This document shows, piece after piece, positions 41,242-51,296 of a stretch of DNA of 64,000 nucleotides (positions are counted from its first letter, which is position 1; each line of letters starts with the position of its first letter). Under the pieces are notes generated by a model. It did no database searches. It was not told the origin of the DNA and saw only the letters and a program-made list of their open reading frames with translations. Source of the DNA: Botryosphaeria dothidea (lineage: Eukaryota; Ascomycota; Dothideomycetes; Botryosphaeriales; Botryosphaeriaceae). A program made the translations under genes and the position numbers. Location: positions 1,178,001-1,242,000 of the forward strand of contig WWBZ02000040.1 in assembly GCA_011503125.2 (NCBI GenBank). The letters run 5' to 3'.

Positions 41242-41563
41242 TGTCGATTGAATGGCGTCACGGCAGTCTGCAACGAGGCTCTCGATTGGTTTTTGGCAAT
41301 TCTCGAAGCGTTGCTAACGTCTCGCGACCCCAGCGCTGACGGCAGGATGACACAGAGCTCCTGCCATGCGACTTAGCCGATGTGCGGAATATCTTAGAGC
41401 ATTACAAATAGATGTTGGGTGTCTCATCGGATGCTGCACTGGACGATCGGCCCGAAGGGCTCAAGCACGTTTGTCAGCATGGTGGAGCCACATCCGGGTT
41501 AATAGGAATATACATCCGCGTATAACACTGTCAATGGCACTGTGGTCTCCTTTAAAGTAATGG
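41242..41563. other. Intergenic spacer
   Basis: About 320 bp between the SDR start and the 3' end of the next gene. It must contain the SDR promoter. No motif stands out. Confidence 0.4.
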
Positions 41564-42704
41564 CTACGTTTGAAGTTGGAAGCGCATCGGTTCGACCAAC
41601 CTCAGCCTCTTGGCTTCAGCTTCCACCGCACGAGAAATCTCGTCTGCAAGCGTTGGGAAACCGGCCAGCTCCCACCCCAACACTTTCTTGGCCCGGATCG
41701 CCCTGTGCCTCGAATTTGTGCCCCAGAGATATCTCCCGAATGGTTGTATCGCCTCCGTATTTTCGATGTCAAGACTGTCGATTTCAGACGACTTGATAAT
41801 TCCGAGCTTGCAGGCTTCATTAGCGACCGCCTGGGCAACGTCGCCCCAGTAATGCTCTCCTGACTCAGCAAAGTAGTAGCCCTCGGAACCCCAGGTTGCA
41901 CCCCCGCCATCAGGCTTCGTGGCCTCCTCTACAAGGCGTAGATACACAACGCTCAGGTCTTGAATGTGCACGTTGCGCCATTTGTTCCGGCCCTGCCCGA
42001 CTTGGAAGCCTTTGCCGCGCTCTAAGGTGCACCTGATCATCTCCGGCACCTGGATGGAACGCCTCTTGCCCAGCCCACGACCTTCGCCGTAGATGCACGG
42101 CGGATAGACTATCGCAGTGTGGATTAGCGAGGACTCGGCGTCGTCTGGCAATGAGGTGACTTCCGACACTCCGTCCCAATCATTATAGAGCCTAGGCGAT
42201 TCTGTCCCAAAGGCACCGTTGTGAATGTCGGACACGGTCAGAATTCCGGCGCCAGAGGTGTGAATGAGAAAGCTGGGGGCGGTCCGCTTCTTCATCCCGG
42301 TCTTGATGGCCTCTGCCGCATTCCTGTGATCGGCATCGGCCCAGTCTGCGTATCGAGCGGTCAGCCGGTTGATTGAACGAGCAGCTAGAGCCGTCCAAAA
42401 GTCCAGGTGTAACTCACTGAGGGCAATGTCTGCCCTTGCAACCTCGTCCACAATGAGCTCGTAGCTATCGAGGCTCCCTTGTACAACACGTGTGTTGGGA
42501 TATTGCTTCTGAATGTCCACAACTCTTTCTGCATCCCTCACAAGGAATGTCCACTCGTACTCGGGGTGATGTAGATTAATGGTGACGAAGGCGTCGCCGC
42601 CAATGTATCCGGTAACTCCTAAACTGGTATGTGGCGTGAGCGTTTGTTTGGCGGTCGCACACGCGCCTTTCAACAGTGGGGTCCTACGCGAATATTTTAG
42701 TCAT
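41564..42704 (-). CDS. NAD(P)-binding epimerase/NmrA-like protein
   Basis: Start ATG 42704 (MTKIFA) in a 17-nt first exon. Exons 42704-42688, 42623-42418 and 42345-41564 with introns of 64 nt (GTAGGA...TACCAG) and 72 nt (GTGAGT...CGCAG) sum to 1005 nt, 334 residues. The glycine-rich motif is LGVTGYIGGDAF, followed by FLVRDAERV and the loop ADIALNWADADHRNAA after the second junction. IHTSGAG, YPPCIYGEGRGLGKR and the C-terminal GWELAGFPTLADEISR are typical of fungal NAD-dependent epimerase/NmrA-like proteins. The active-site YxxxK is not obvious, so it may be a dinucleotide sensor or an atypical reductase. Intact, unlike the SDR next to it. Confidence 0.85.
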
Positions 42705-43575
42705 GCTGGGAATCGATTGAGTTCTGATTTCGTTCTCTCTCTTGGCAACGACGTGTCTTATGAATAGGCAGCATGGACGCAATTCTCGGAAGATGCCTAC
42801 CACGGAATAATCCCCGCACCAGCCCCTCCATGCTTGATAATCTGCATGATAAGCAAGTCTGCGTTGAGATCACTGACCAGATGCAGTTTTTCGTCCTTCC
42901 TCTTTGTTCGTTGGACAGAGCCTCGACGCTGTTCCCCTTGCCACCATTTTCATTGTCGCTATATAGAAAGCATACTACTTAGTTAGTACATACAGTCGGA
43001 GTTTTAAGAATCACTGACCGTTATTGTTCACTTATAGCTGCTCGTTCTGTAATATGTTTATGTAAAGAGAGACACATCTGCCATCTTTTGGCACTACTTA
43101 TGATTGGTGCTCTGTCAAGGCACGACGTCCAGTGGGAGACACAAAGCACTTGAAAATCTCTTAGTTGCGCACAGATTGGGCTGCGACGACTTTGTGAACG
43201 CTATTGCAAACAAAGTTATCTGTGAGCAATAAAAAAAAGAGGAATAAAAATAGATAAGTTCACAGCGTCTTAATTCCGAAAGCTCCGTGCGATGGAAGAT
43301 GCTACTAAAGCATTTGATGAGTAAGTTGAGAGTGATGATGAATCATGGGTGGAATTAGGCGCCCAGAATAGATCTATCGGGACAAGCATCGGCGTTTAAG
43401 AGACTAAAGTGCATATCGGATGCCAGTGCGTGATCTTCCGACAACGTGAACGAGTGGAAGAACATTATGCTCTCCGAGTGCAGGACGGTGGCCACCCTGT
43501 CGATCGTGGTCACAAAGCTCGCAGTCCAGCGCAGATAATGTACGGTGACTAGTATTATTCATCCTGTATAACAGC
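42705..43575. other. Intergenic spacer
   Basis: About 870 bp, AT-rich around 42990-43260. It holds the upstream region of the epimerase-like gene and the 3' end of the thioesterase. No supported gene. Confidence 0.4.
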
Positions 43576-44997
43576 TTACATCTTCGCCGAAGTTCTCAAC
43601 TTCGTTGGAACCGCACCCGTCAGTAGCGCATTCTCCACTTTCTCGACCTCCTTCTGGCCATCCTTGAGATCCGGCTTCAATATCCCTTCCTGCATCGTCG
43701 TCGCGACGTGCGCTCCAGTATCGACGTCGTAAACCCTCCCGTGCACCACGACCCGCCCATCCGCCCATCGATCCGTCCACAGTTCCTGGCAAAACCATCT
43801 TTCCTCCTCCTTCCTCCGCCCATCCGCAAATACAGAATCAGGAAACACCACCCCATCCCCGACCTCATGCAGCACGACGCTATGACTCACGCTCGACACC
43901 ACAGCGCCCGGGGTCACCGTACGGCCATGCACGCCCAGCTGCCGCGCGACGGCGAAGATGGTCTCGCGATCGCTGGCGAAGAGGTGCACGCAGATCGACA
44001 GATTGACCGACCTGCTCTTGCCGCTCAGCGCCACGTTCCCATTGACCGTGTACACGTTCGCAGCCCGCCGCGCCGCCGGCCTCGGAGTCCAGTGCCCGGC
44101 GTCCGGCTCGCCGCGGGCGTCGCGGCTCGCGTACGGCAGCTGCGCCCACCAGATGCCCGGCATGCTGGGGCTGCGGTGGAGCCCGGAGCTGGCGTCGAGG
44201 ATGACGGCGGCGAGGTCGTCGTACTTCTTGACGGGGAGGTCGCGCGGGTGGGTGGCGCGGAGGATGTCGGCGAAGTGGGCGAGCGGGGGTGGGTGGGATG
44301 CGTCTTGGTACGACGGCTGGGCGGACGACGGGGGCTCGGGGGCCTTGAAGGAGATGAGGGCGGTGAAGCAGATGGTGTGTGGAAAGGGGGAGCTGGGCTG
44401 TGTTGCGGTGATGGAGCGGGTGAGGAAGGATTTGCCGTCGCGGATGCGGAGGACTTGGTAGCTATTGGCTTGTCAGCTTCTCTTCCTCTTCTCTTCCTTG
44501 CCGTCCGCATGCTCTGTTATTACTTCTGCATGGGAACTAATCAGACTTACACGAAAGGGAATGCGCTGAAACCGGCGGAGATGAAGTATCCTGAAGTGTT
44601 CTGTAGAAAATGAGTCTCGGCGCGACACAAGGGTCGAAAATATCATTGATATAATAAAACTTGGTCATCAAGATGGAATGAAAATGATACCCATCATTGA
44701 AACGGAGTGTATGGAATCTCCAATGAAGTTGCAGAGAGACAGTTGTGAGAAGGAAAGGCGTAAGATACATACGTGAATCACAAATCCATCTCCGACCGTT
44801 TGCGCGGCAGCCCATGCAGATTGAGCGTAAATGTGGCCTCCATATGTCGAAATATGCAGCGTGCCATTGATTATTCTTGGTGGGCCTGGGCATGGCTTCG
44901 ATATCGACTTAAAGGTGTTCTCGTCAATACTCTCCACCGCCATCAACTCCGCAAAGTCCTGCCCTTCAGGAGGCAGTGGAATAGTAGCTTTCGTCAT
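43576..44997 (-). CDS. Acyl-CoA thioesterase II (TesB type), peroxisomal signal
   Basis: Hydrolyses acyl-CoA to free acid and CoA; family double-hotdog TesB/ACOT8. Exons 44997-44773, 44600-44551 and 44461-43576 with introns of 172 and 89 nt; 1161 nt, 386 residues. The N-terminal hotdog has LHISTYGGHIYAQSAWAAAQ and YQVLRIRDGKSFLTRSITATQ, where the GG.I.AQ and RDGKSF motifs are diagnostic. The second hotdog has GIWWAQLPYAS, then DRETIFAVARQLG, HSVVLHE and RWFCQELWTDRWADGR. The last residues are SAKM, a fair PTS1 peroxisome-targeting tripeptide (AKM). A role at the end of beta-oxidation, or in a pathway that makes acyl-CoA, is inferred. The frame is intact; the long first intron is unusual for this window. 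Confidence 0.88.
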
Positions 44998-45386
44998 TGC
45001 AAGGGAAACACCGATGTAGGCTATGATGCTATCGGACGTGAGTTGCACGGCAGGCTTCCAGTATTGCGAGTGAGAAAGCTCAAGGAAGCTCAGGAAGATA
45101 TGAAACTCCCTCTTCTCAAGGTACTCGTGGCGGAGAAGCATAAGAGCCGTTCATATCAATACTAGAAACCGAGGCACGGAAGTCGCGGAACATTATGCTT
45201 TCGCAAAATGATAGCAATCGGACCTGACGTGGACGGCATCTCAGTTCTCCATGGGGTCGGGCCGGAATTTCGAACCCGGGTCCGAGAAAGTTTATTGCTA
45301 GACTATATCCCGCCATGATTAAGAGCATCTCAGGTACTGCCTCTATACTTAAGAACTTATAGCAGTTACAGCTGTGTAGTGGCAAA
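44998..45386. other. Intergenic spacer
   Basis: About 390 bp between the thioesterase start and the transcription-factor 3' end. A degenerate tRNA-like stretch occurs near 45245-45315 (see rejected items). No other feature. Confidence 0.4.
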
Positions 45387-47641
45387 TCAAGCGTCGTCAA
45401 AGTTGAGGTTGTCGATTGAGAATGGATCGAGAAACCAGCTCTCCGCTGGCATACCCAGCATAATTTCCAACTGCTTATCTTGAAAATCCTCAATGCCCTC
45501 GAGATGTTCATCACGCTCGGTTTCTTGCTCTCCGGCTGGTAGATGAGAGGTGGGTAGGTCTGAATAGTTTTCTTGGAGAGCATCGATTGGGTCGGTTACA
45601 TCCGCATGCCCCCCCACAACCTGAGAGTCCGCATCCTCTTTCCGTGAAATGGCATTTGGCGAAGTGTCAGAGCTCACAACCATTGGTGAGTTCTCCTTAT
45701 CGGAGCGCTGGTAGATACGGCTGAGGAACGACTCGACCAGTAGGTGGAATTTCGGATTTGGATAGCGGCTCAGAAGAGCGGAGACCTCACGCGCAAGTCT
45801 GATAAGGCCCCTCTGCTGTGCTACCTGAGTATTGTTTTTTGCAAGTGTGAGCGCCAAGGCAGCTGTGTTCATGTTAGCTGGAATCAGATATTGGAAGGAC
45901 GACCGGCATACTGGAAAATGCAATTGTTAAGGCAGAATATGTCGGCGAGAACATCAAGTGCCACTTGAATGTAGCATTCCCCAAAATATACTCCAGGTGA
46001 TCAATTGTAGTCATAAGAGTTTCCACGGCCAAGTCTTTGAAAACTTGAGTCGTCTGGACTTTCCTTCCGGTCAAGAACTTTTGACTCTGCAATTTGCTAA
46101 GTATAGTGCAGCAAATCAGGACGACAGCATAGTTCTTCATAACGATAAGACTGGTTCTCTGGAATGACTTCGTGTCATATTCATGTTCTATGATACCATC
46201 AATCAGTGTCTCCGATTAAGACTCTCCAAGATTCTCACCTTCATGTTGTTCATCCCAAAATAATTGCCACCTGTTGAGTGCATCTATGGCGGATTTCATT
46301 AAGCCGTTGGAGTTCTCGGGGAGGTTCGATTCACTTTGTATTTTTAGTTGCCATGTTTCTGATATACCTAATGTCAATATCTTGTAAGGGGCGATTTCCA
46401 CGACACAGACGCCATACCTCTCAGCTGCACGAGTTCTATGATAGACATAAAACGGAGATCCAAATGGCGGAACCTCGAGCATTGGGAAAGTGATCGGAGT
46501 TGCCTTTGGCTTATATGCGTAAACCGAGACTCCCGGGCCGTCCCGAAAGCAATTTCCCGTTCCAAATGGTAAATTATCAGCCATGTTCGGGCTTCCTGTC
46601 CAAGAGTAGCCCTGGAATCAGCCTTCGTTGGGGTACCATCCGGAAGAGCTTGATGAAGCCCCAAGTCCTGGGCTATATTCACCGCATGGGCAAGAGCAAA
46701 CCAAGATTTCTCAGACCAAGCGGCCAAGATCAGCAAAGCCTGAACAGTCTCGATCTGTGCTGGACTGCCAAACAGGCTCTCAGCGGAAAGGCGATGAGCT
46801 CCATCAAGGCAGCGTCTTGAAAAGTCTTCCAAACCTCCCTCGGTCCTACTTGCAACGGAAAGCATTGCCGTAAAGAGAAATGCTGAAGACTGTCGGACCT
46901 TGTCGAATGTGTCCAAAGTTGGATCAAAAAGAGGCAGATAAGGGTTACTTCCAGCCATGTACCTAAATCCAGTCAGTATGATGACACGAATGAGATAAAA
47001 GTACCTCAGGTCCAAGTTTCTTACATGTTGAAAAGCTTTCGAGCTTCGTCTTCGCCGATCAACTCCTTCGTTACCACATCATCCAAAGGCGTTAAGGTCA
47101 AATTCAGCCTTTGATCCATCACTGAGACGTTTCCAGAAGCTCTCCATCTATTGTAGATCTGTGAAGTGTCCTTCGGGACTTCTTCTGGGGTGAATTTCGG
47201 AGCCAAGTCATTGACCGCATTGACCGGGGCGCTTAACTGCTCTGGGGAAAGGTCATTCTCCCCAGCAAGAGGAGATCCATCGCCATTGTCGTTGAATGAA
47301 TTAATTGCATAATGGTTATTTCCCGCGGGAATGTTTTCTGGAGCAGCTCTCTTCTGCGTCTGTGCCAATGACGCAACATGATGCTTCAGTTGCCGGATTT
47401 CGTCTCTCAAATCGTCTTCATCACTAACTTTGCGCTTCCGTGACACTTCTACAAAGTCAAAGACGCAATCAGCTCCAGAAGTAGAGCATCTGTGGCAAGG
47501 AGGCTTAGCATTCCCCTCACAGCGCATTTTCAGCCTGCGGCAAAGCCGGCAGGCCTTGAAAGTCTTGGCCGGAACCCTCGCCGGCTCCGGTAGAGTGCCG
47601 GTTCGAGCACAGTCCGTTCCATGGTTGGCAGTGGCGTTCAT
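45387..47641 (-). CDS. Zn2Cys6 transcription factor
   Basis: Five exons: 47641-47025, 46962-46418, 46367-46239, 46187-45912 and 45862-45387, introns 49-62 nt. They sum to 2043 nt, 680 residues, all in frame. The zinc cluster near residue 31 reads KACRLCRRLKMRCEGN, then CHRCSTSGADC, followed by a basic linker (VSRKRKVSDEDD) and a short coil (LRDEIRQLKHHVASLAQ). The middle has the fungal transcription-factor homology region: FDKVRQSSAFLFTAMLSVAS, LLILAAWSEKSWFALAHAV and the IAQDLGLHQALP signature. The acidic C-terminus (DPFSIDNLNFDDA) may be an activation domain. It lies beside thioesterase, epimerase-like and SDR genes on the same strand, so it could be their regulator; that is inference. Confidence 0.9.
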
Positions 47642-47989
47642 TTCTCAGAATCTGGATTCTTCATGACGAGTTTCGATGGATAGCCCGGAGCTGTTCAGTT
47701 GGAAAGTAGCGGCGATGTCGAAACAAAGGTCAACTCCGCACTCAGTGCCGCCAGGAAGAGTCAAGCGTCAGGGCTATGCCATCACGCAACCGCCCCGGCA
47801 AACCGGCGCCGGACGAGAGCGGCCACGACATCCTCCGGTCTCTCCGGCGCCGGATACCATCACGCAATATAGCACAACAGAAACTGTATATATATATCCA
47901 GTGTAAACCCTCATTTCCAGCGCAGTTCTCTCTAATCCGAAAAGCCAGATCAGACTCGAAGCCAAACCAGTGAAGTTAAAAAAAAGACC
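47642..47989. promoter_or_regulatory. Divergent promoter, Zn2Cys6 factor and transaldolase
   Basis: A 348-bp head-to-head region. TATATATATA at about 47888-47897 lies about 95 bp before the transaldolase ATG and is a likely TATA box. A direct pair of CGCCGG-rich words occurs near 47805-47850. Confidence 0.5.
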
Positions 47990-49025
47990 ATGTCCTCCCT
48001 CGAACAACTCCGCCAACACACCACCATCGTCGCCGACACGGGCGACTTCAACGTCCTCTCCCTCTACAAATCCCAAGACGCCACCACCAACCCCTCCCAC
48101 ATCCTCACCGCCAGCCAAAAGCCCGAGTACGCCTACCTCCTCTCCGACGCGGCCAGCTACGCACGCACCAAATCCTCCGACCCCGACGAGCAAGTCGACC
48201 TGGCCCTCCTGCACCTCCTCGTCTCCTTCGGCTGCGCTATCCTGCAGCACGTGCCCGGCCGCGTCTCGACCGAGGTCGACCCCGTCCACAGCTTCGACGC
48301 GGCTGCCACGGTCGCGTACGCGCGCCGCATCAGCGCGCTGTACGCCGAGCGCGGCGTCGGGCGCGAGCGCGTGCTCGTCAAGATCGCGAGCACGTGGGAG
48401 GGGTTCCAGGCGTGTCGGGTTCTCGAGCAGGAAGGGATTCGCTGCAACTTGACGCTCTTGTTCGGGCTGCCGCAGGCCGTGCTGGCGGCCGAGGTGGGCG
48501 CGACGCTGATCAGCCCGTTTGTCGGGCGCACGCTGGATTGGTGGCATCAGAACCACCCCGCCGTGGACTACTCGGGGAGGAAGGATCCGGGCGTGATTAT
48601 GGCGAAGCGGATCTGGGAGTACTACAAGGCGAATGGGATCAAGACGGAGATCATGGGCGCGAGTATGCGGAGTATTGATGAGTGCAAGGAGCTGGCGGGG
48701 CTGGATTTGATGACGATCAATGTGGGTTTGCTGCAGGAGCTGAAGGAAGCAGATGTGGAGATCAAGCCCGTCTTGGTTGCGGAGAAAGGTGAGCATACTG
48801 TTCTGTGGATGAGTGCCCTTGGAAAGATGCTAATGAGAAACGCGTGCCACAGCAAAGCAGAACGGACCTCCACAGGTGAAATCCTACATCAATGACGAAG
48901 TGGCTTTCCGGACGGATCTTTTCAATGACTACGCGGCGCATGACAAGATGACCGACATGATGAGACAGTTCCTGCGAGATGGAGCAGCCACTAAGGCTGC
49001 TCTGAAGAACCTATTGCAAGCTTAA
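47990..49025 (+). CDS. TAL1: Transaldolase
   Basis: Non-oxidative pentose phosphate pathway: moves a dihydroxyacetone unit from sedoheptulose 7-phosphate to glyceraldehyde 3-phosphate; cytosolic. Two exons, 47990-48788 and 48853-49025, with a 64-nt intron (GTGAGC...CACAG); 972 nt, 323 residues, the standard length. The first strand signature TIVADTGDFNVLSLYKSQDA, the STEVDP motif (SFDAAATV after it), and the Schiff-base lysine in VLVKIASTWEG are present, as are the NLTLLF and SPFVGRTLDWW motifs. The second exon ends DGAATKAALKNLLQA. Strong codon bias toward C-ending codons in the first half fits high expression. Intact. Confidence 0.95.
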
Positions 49026-49178
49026 TTCGAAGGCAACATCGATGTCTCAGTTCGTCCGAAAGGCGGTATATGCAGAGTCACAAACGAAGAAGGCGGTCGA
49101 CATACATAGCGGGTGAAAAAATTTCACATGTCTCCATCGCCGAGCAACATTTACATCCGCGCAACCGCCCTGCGCCGC

Positions 49179-50075
49179 TCAACACGCAGAAACGCTCACA
49201 TTATCCACAAAAACCCTCACCACCGTCGTCGAACCCGCGCTAAACCGACACCTGATCCCCTGGCTCACACTCCCCACCTGCGGCCTGCCCACCCCGCTGA
49301 ACGTCCCCGTCAGCGTCGTCCACTGCCCGCTCGCCGGCACCACCTGCTCCTCAAACACCGTCGACACGACTAGCTCTGCCGGCGGAAAAGTGCTCGCGAT
49401 GCTCAGGTAGTCGCAGGCAAAGTACGCGGTGCCGCTGTCGCGCGCGTTGAGCTTGAGGGACAGCGTGTAGATGACGTTGGCCTCGGTGTTGAGATCGAAG
49501 TGCGTCAGGTTTGCGGCGGGGCGGTCGGAGATGCTGAGGCCGGCGTAGAACTGTTTGTGTCAGGATCTATCACTTTTGCTGATAACGTTATATAATTTGA
49601 ATGCCGGCGGGCGGGGGGAGAAAGGAGATGCGGTGCCGCATACAGCGTTGTTGGTTCCGCCGGTCGCGGGGTCAAAGAGTGCGGCGACGCCGTAACCTGG
49701 GAAGAAGGATCCGGGCAGGCGGGCGGAGTTGCCGGTGGCGGTCCAGCCGTCTAGGGTCTGGCTGAAGTCGCCGTTGGTGACGAGGTTGGGGCAGGTCGTT
49801 GCGACGGGCGGGCCAGATGAGACGGCGGTGGGCTCGGCTGTATCTGAGGGGGTGGGGAATATGGAGGGGAAAATGAACGAAGGATCAGGAGTGGGAATTG
49901 GGGCAAGTGAAGGAGATGCAGAGGGGATGATGCCAACTAAGGATGTGACGAGCGTGGTTCTGGGGCGCTTGCTGCAGGCGTGGGCAGGAGGAGGGGGTGG
50001 ATTGTCATGCTCTTCGCAGGAGTCACAGGCACTGGCGAGGCCAAGGAGACCTGCAAGAAGAATGAAATTGCGCAT
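49179..50075 (-). CDS. Secreted protein with CBM/galactose-binding-like domain
   Basis: ATG 50075 is chosen because it begins a clean signal peptide (MRNFILLAGLLGLASA); an upstream in-frame ATG at 50138 would put 21 polar residues in front. Exons 50075-49644 and 49550-49179 with a 93-nt intron (GTATGC...ACAG); 804 nt, 267 residues. A short Cys-containing head (CDSCEEHDNPPPPP) and a Ser/Pro/Thr linker lead to a beta-sandwich domain opening NLVTNGDFSQTLDGWTATGN, the N-G-D/GWxxxG pattern of CBM4/9-like or galactose-binding-like modules, and ending RVFVDNVSVSAC. It probably binds carbohydrate at the cell surface. No catalytic domain is seen. Confidence 0.8.
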
Positions 50076-50743
50076 GGTGTAGAGTTTGTGCAGGTGTCCT
50101 GAAGGTTTTCTTTTCGCCAATGGATCGTGGAGCTTCATGGCCAGGAGGGCTTAAATAGGCAGACAATATGTGACGAGACGGCTGCCGACGGAAGCAATGT
50201 AAAGAGACGTCGGAATGAAAATTGGAAGGGAATGTATTGCTACTACCGACGCGGTTGCAAATCAGCCAACTGTCTCATTTCATGAAGAATGAAGACTGCG
50301 AACGTGTTGAAACAGATTGATCTTCTTTCGCGTTTTAGTGGAACAAGTTCTACAGCGCTACCTTCTTAATTTTTTTTTAGGAACAGAGCTGTTGTACGTA
50401 CAACCTTTGTTTGTGCGGAAAGGTCTATCACGACTTTGCGCCCACGCTGAAGCTGGATGGGATGAAGACCCATAACACAGCCACTAAGCCGGAACAGGTG
50501 CAAGTTTATCAGCATTAGGCAAGGCGTGAATGCAGTGTCGCATGGTCGGGCGCCATACAATTACTCCATTCCCGCTAGCCTGTTGCATTAAGCATTCCAC
50601 TATAACATCCAACTGTACGGCACACACATTCTTGACACTGTACTCTCCGGATTTCCATTCTCAGCGAGGGAGCACAGCCGGAGCATTTTCGGGCTGCAAA
50701 AAGGAGACCCACCACGAAGCGAGGCGAGGATTGACACAAAAAA
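50076..50743. other. Intergenic spacer
   Basis: About 670 bp, with a T run near 50370-50378 and a TATTTAAG box near 50148-50155 upstream of the CBM-like gene. No supported gene. Confidence 0.4.
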
Positions 50744-50862
50744 ACGTACAACAGCCAGGATTCCCCAATGGTCACCCACTTGAGTACTAATTGGCCGGTT
50801 CGCAGCTTGAATATCGGGGAGCGGACGGGACCCGTTATATTCTGCGACCTATGGTCGTACGT
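50744..50862 (-). rRNA. 5S ribosomal RNA gene (dispersed copy)
   Basis: The minus strand reads ACGTACGACCATAGG at the 5' end, then CCCGTCCGCTCCCCGATATT, AAGCTGCGAACCGG, AGTGGGTGACCATTGGGGAA and the 3' TGTTGTACGT. Ends pair to form helix I, and a T7 run (50743-50737) follows as terminator. Length is 119 nt. Differences from the usual fungal sequence in the middle (CCCCGATATT in place of CAGCCGTAGTT-like) make it a variant or ageing copy. Dispersed single 5S genes are normal in Pezizomycotina. Confidence 0.85.
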
Positions 50863-50905
50863 GATGGGTGACTTTGCAAGACGAGCATAAATCCATGGAA
50901 ACGGG

Positions 50906-51296
50906 ATGATCGACTGGCTGCAATCTCCGGGTATGTTTCGTGACGTCGGTCAAATACGACGGAGAAGCAATCGCTGGGGATATGGCGAACAACTACTCTC
51001 CAAATGGCAAGTAAAACCCGCCGCGGTCGCGCGCCCGCTCGTCATGCCCTGGCTCAGCCGATGCGAAGATCCAACTTTCTTTCTGCACCACGCCAACGTT
51101 GATCGTAGTTGGTGGGAATGGCAGACCACGAACTTAGTAGGACGTATGAGTACGGTGGTGACAGTACCAGAATGACGCGTGCACTGAGCCGACTCTGGAC
51201 GACGATGGACACTCTGTTTCTGGGCTTTCCGATGACAGCTATATGGTCAATGATTTGATGTCGGTAGAGGCTGGGCCATTCTGTTATACCTCTTAG
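50906..51296 (+). pseudogene. Tyrosinase C-terminal relic
   Basis: The 50906-51175 frame has the CuB signature of type-3 copper oxidases, EDPTFFLHHANVDRSWWEWQ. Further downstream in another frame, SVSGLSDDSYMVNDLMSVEA then GPFCYTS before TAG 51294-51296 matches the end of the tyrosinase core (the family's xGPLCYxY). There is no CuA half and no signal peptide, and pieces are in different frames. The fragment is too short to be an enzyme. It is either a truncated old copy or the end of a gene whose 5' part has been lost next to the 5S gene. Confidence 0.75.

Noticed and set aside
45245..45315. tRNA-like sequence on the minus strand (TAGTCTAG and GGTTCGAAATTCC)
   Set aside because: The D-like and T-like parts are too close to leave room for an anticodon arm, the acceptor ends do not pair, and the B box has an extra base.
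47774..48796. 340-residue minus-strand ORF
   Set aside because: Antisense shadow of the transaldolase first exon; no motif and Gly/Val/Arg bias.
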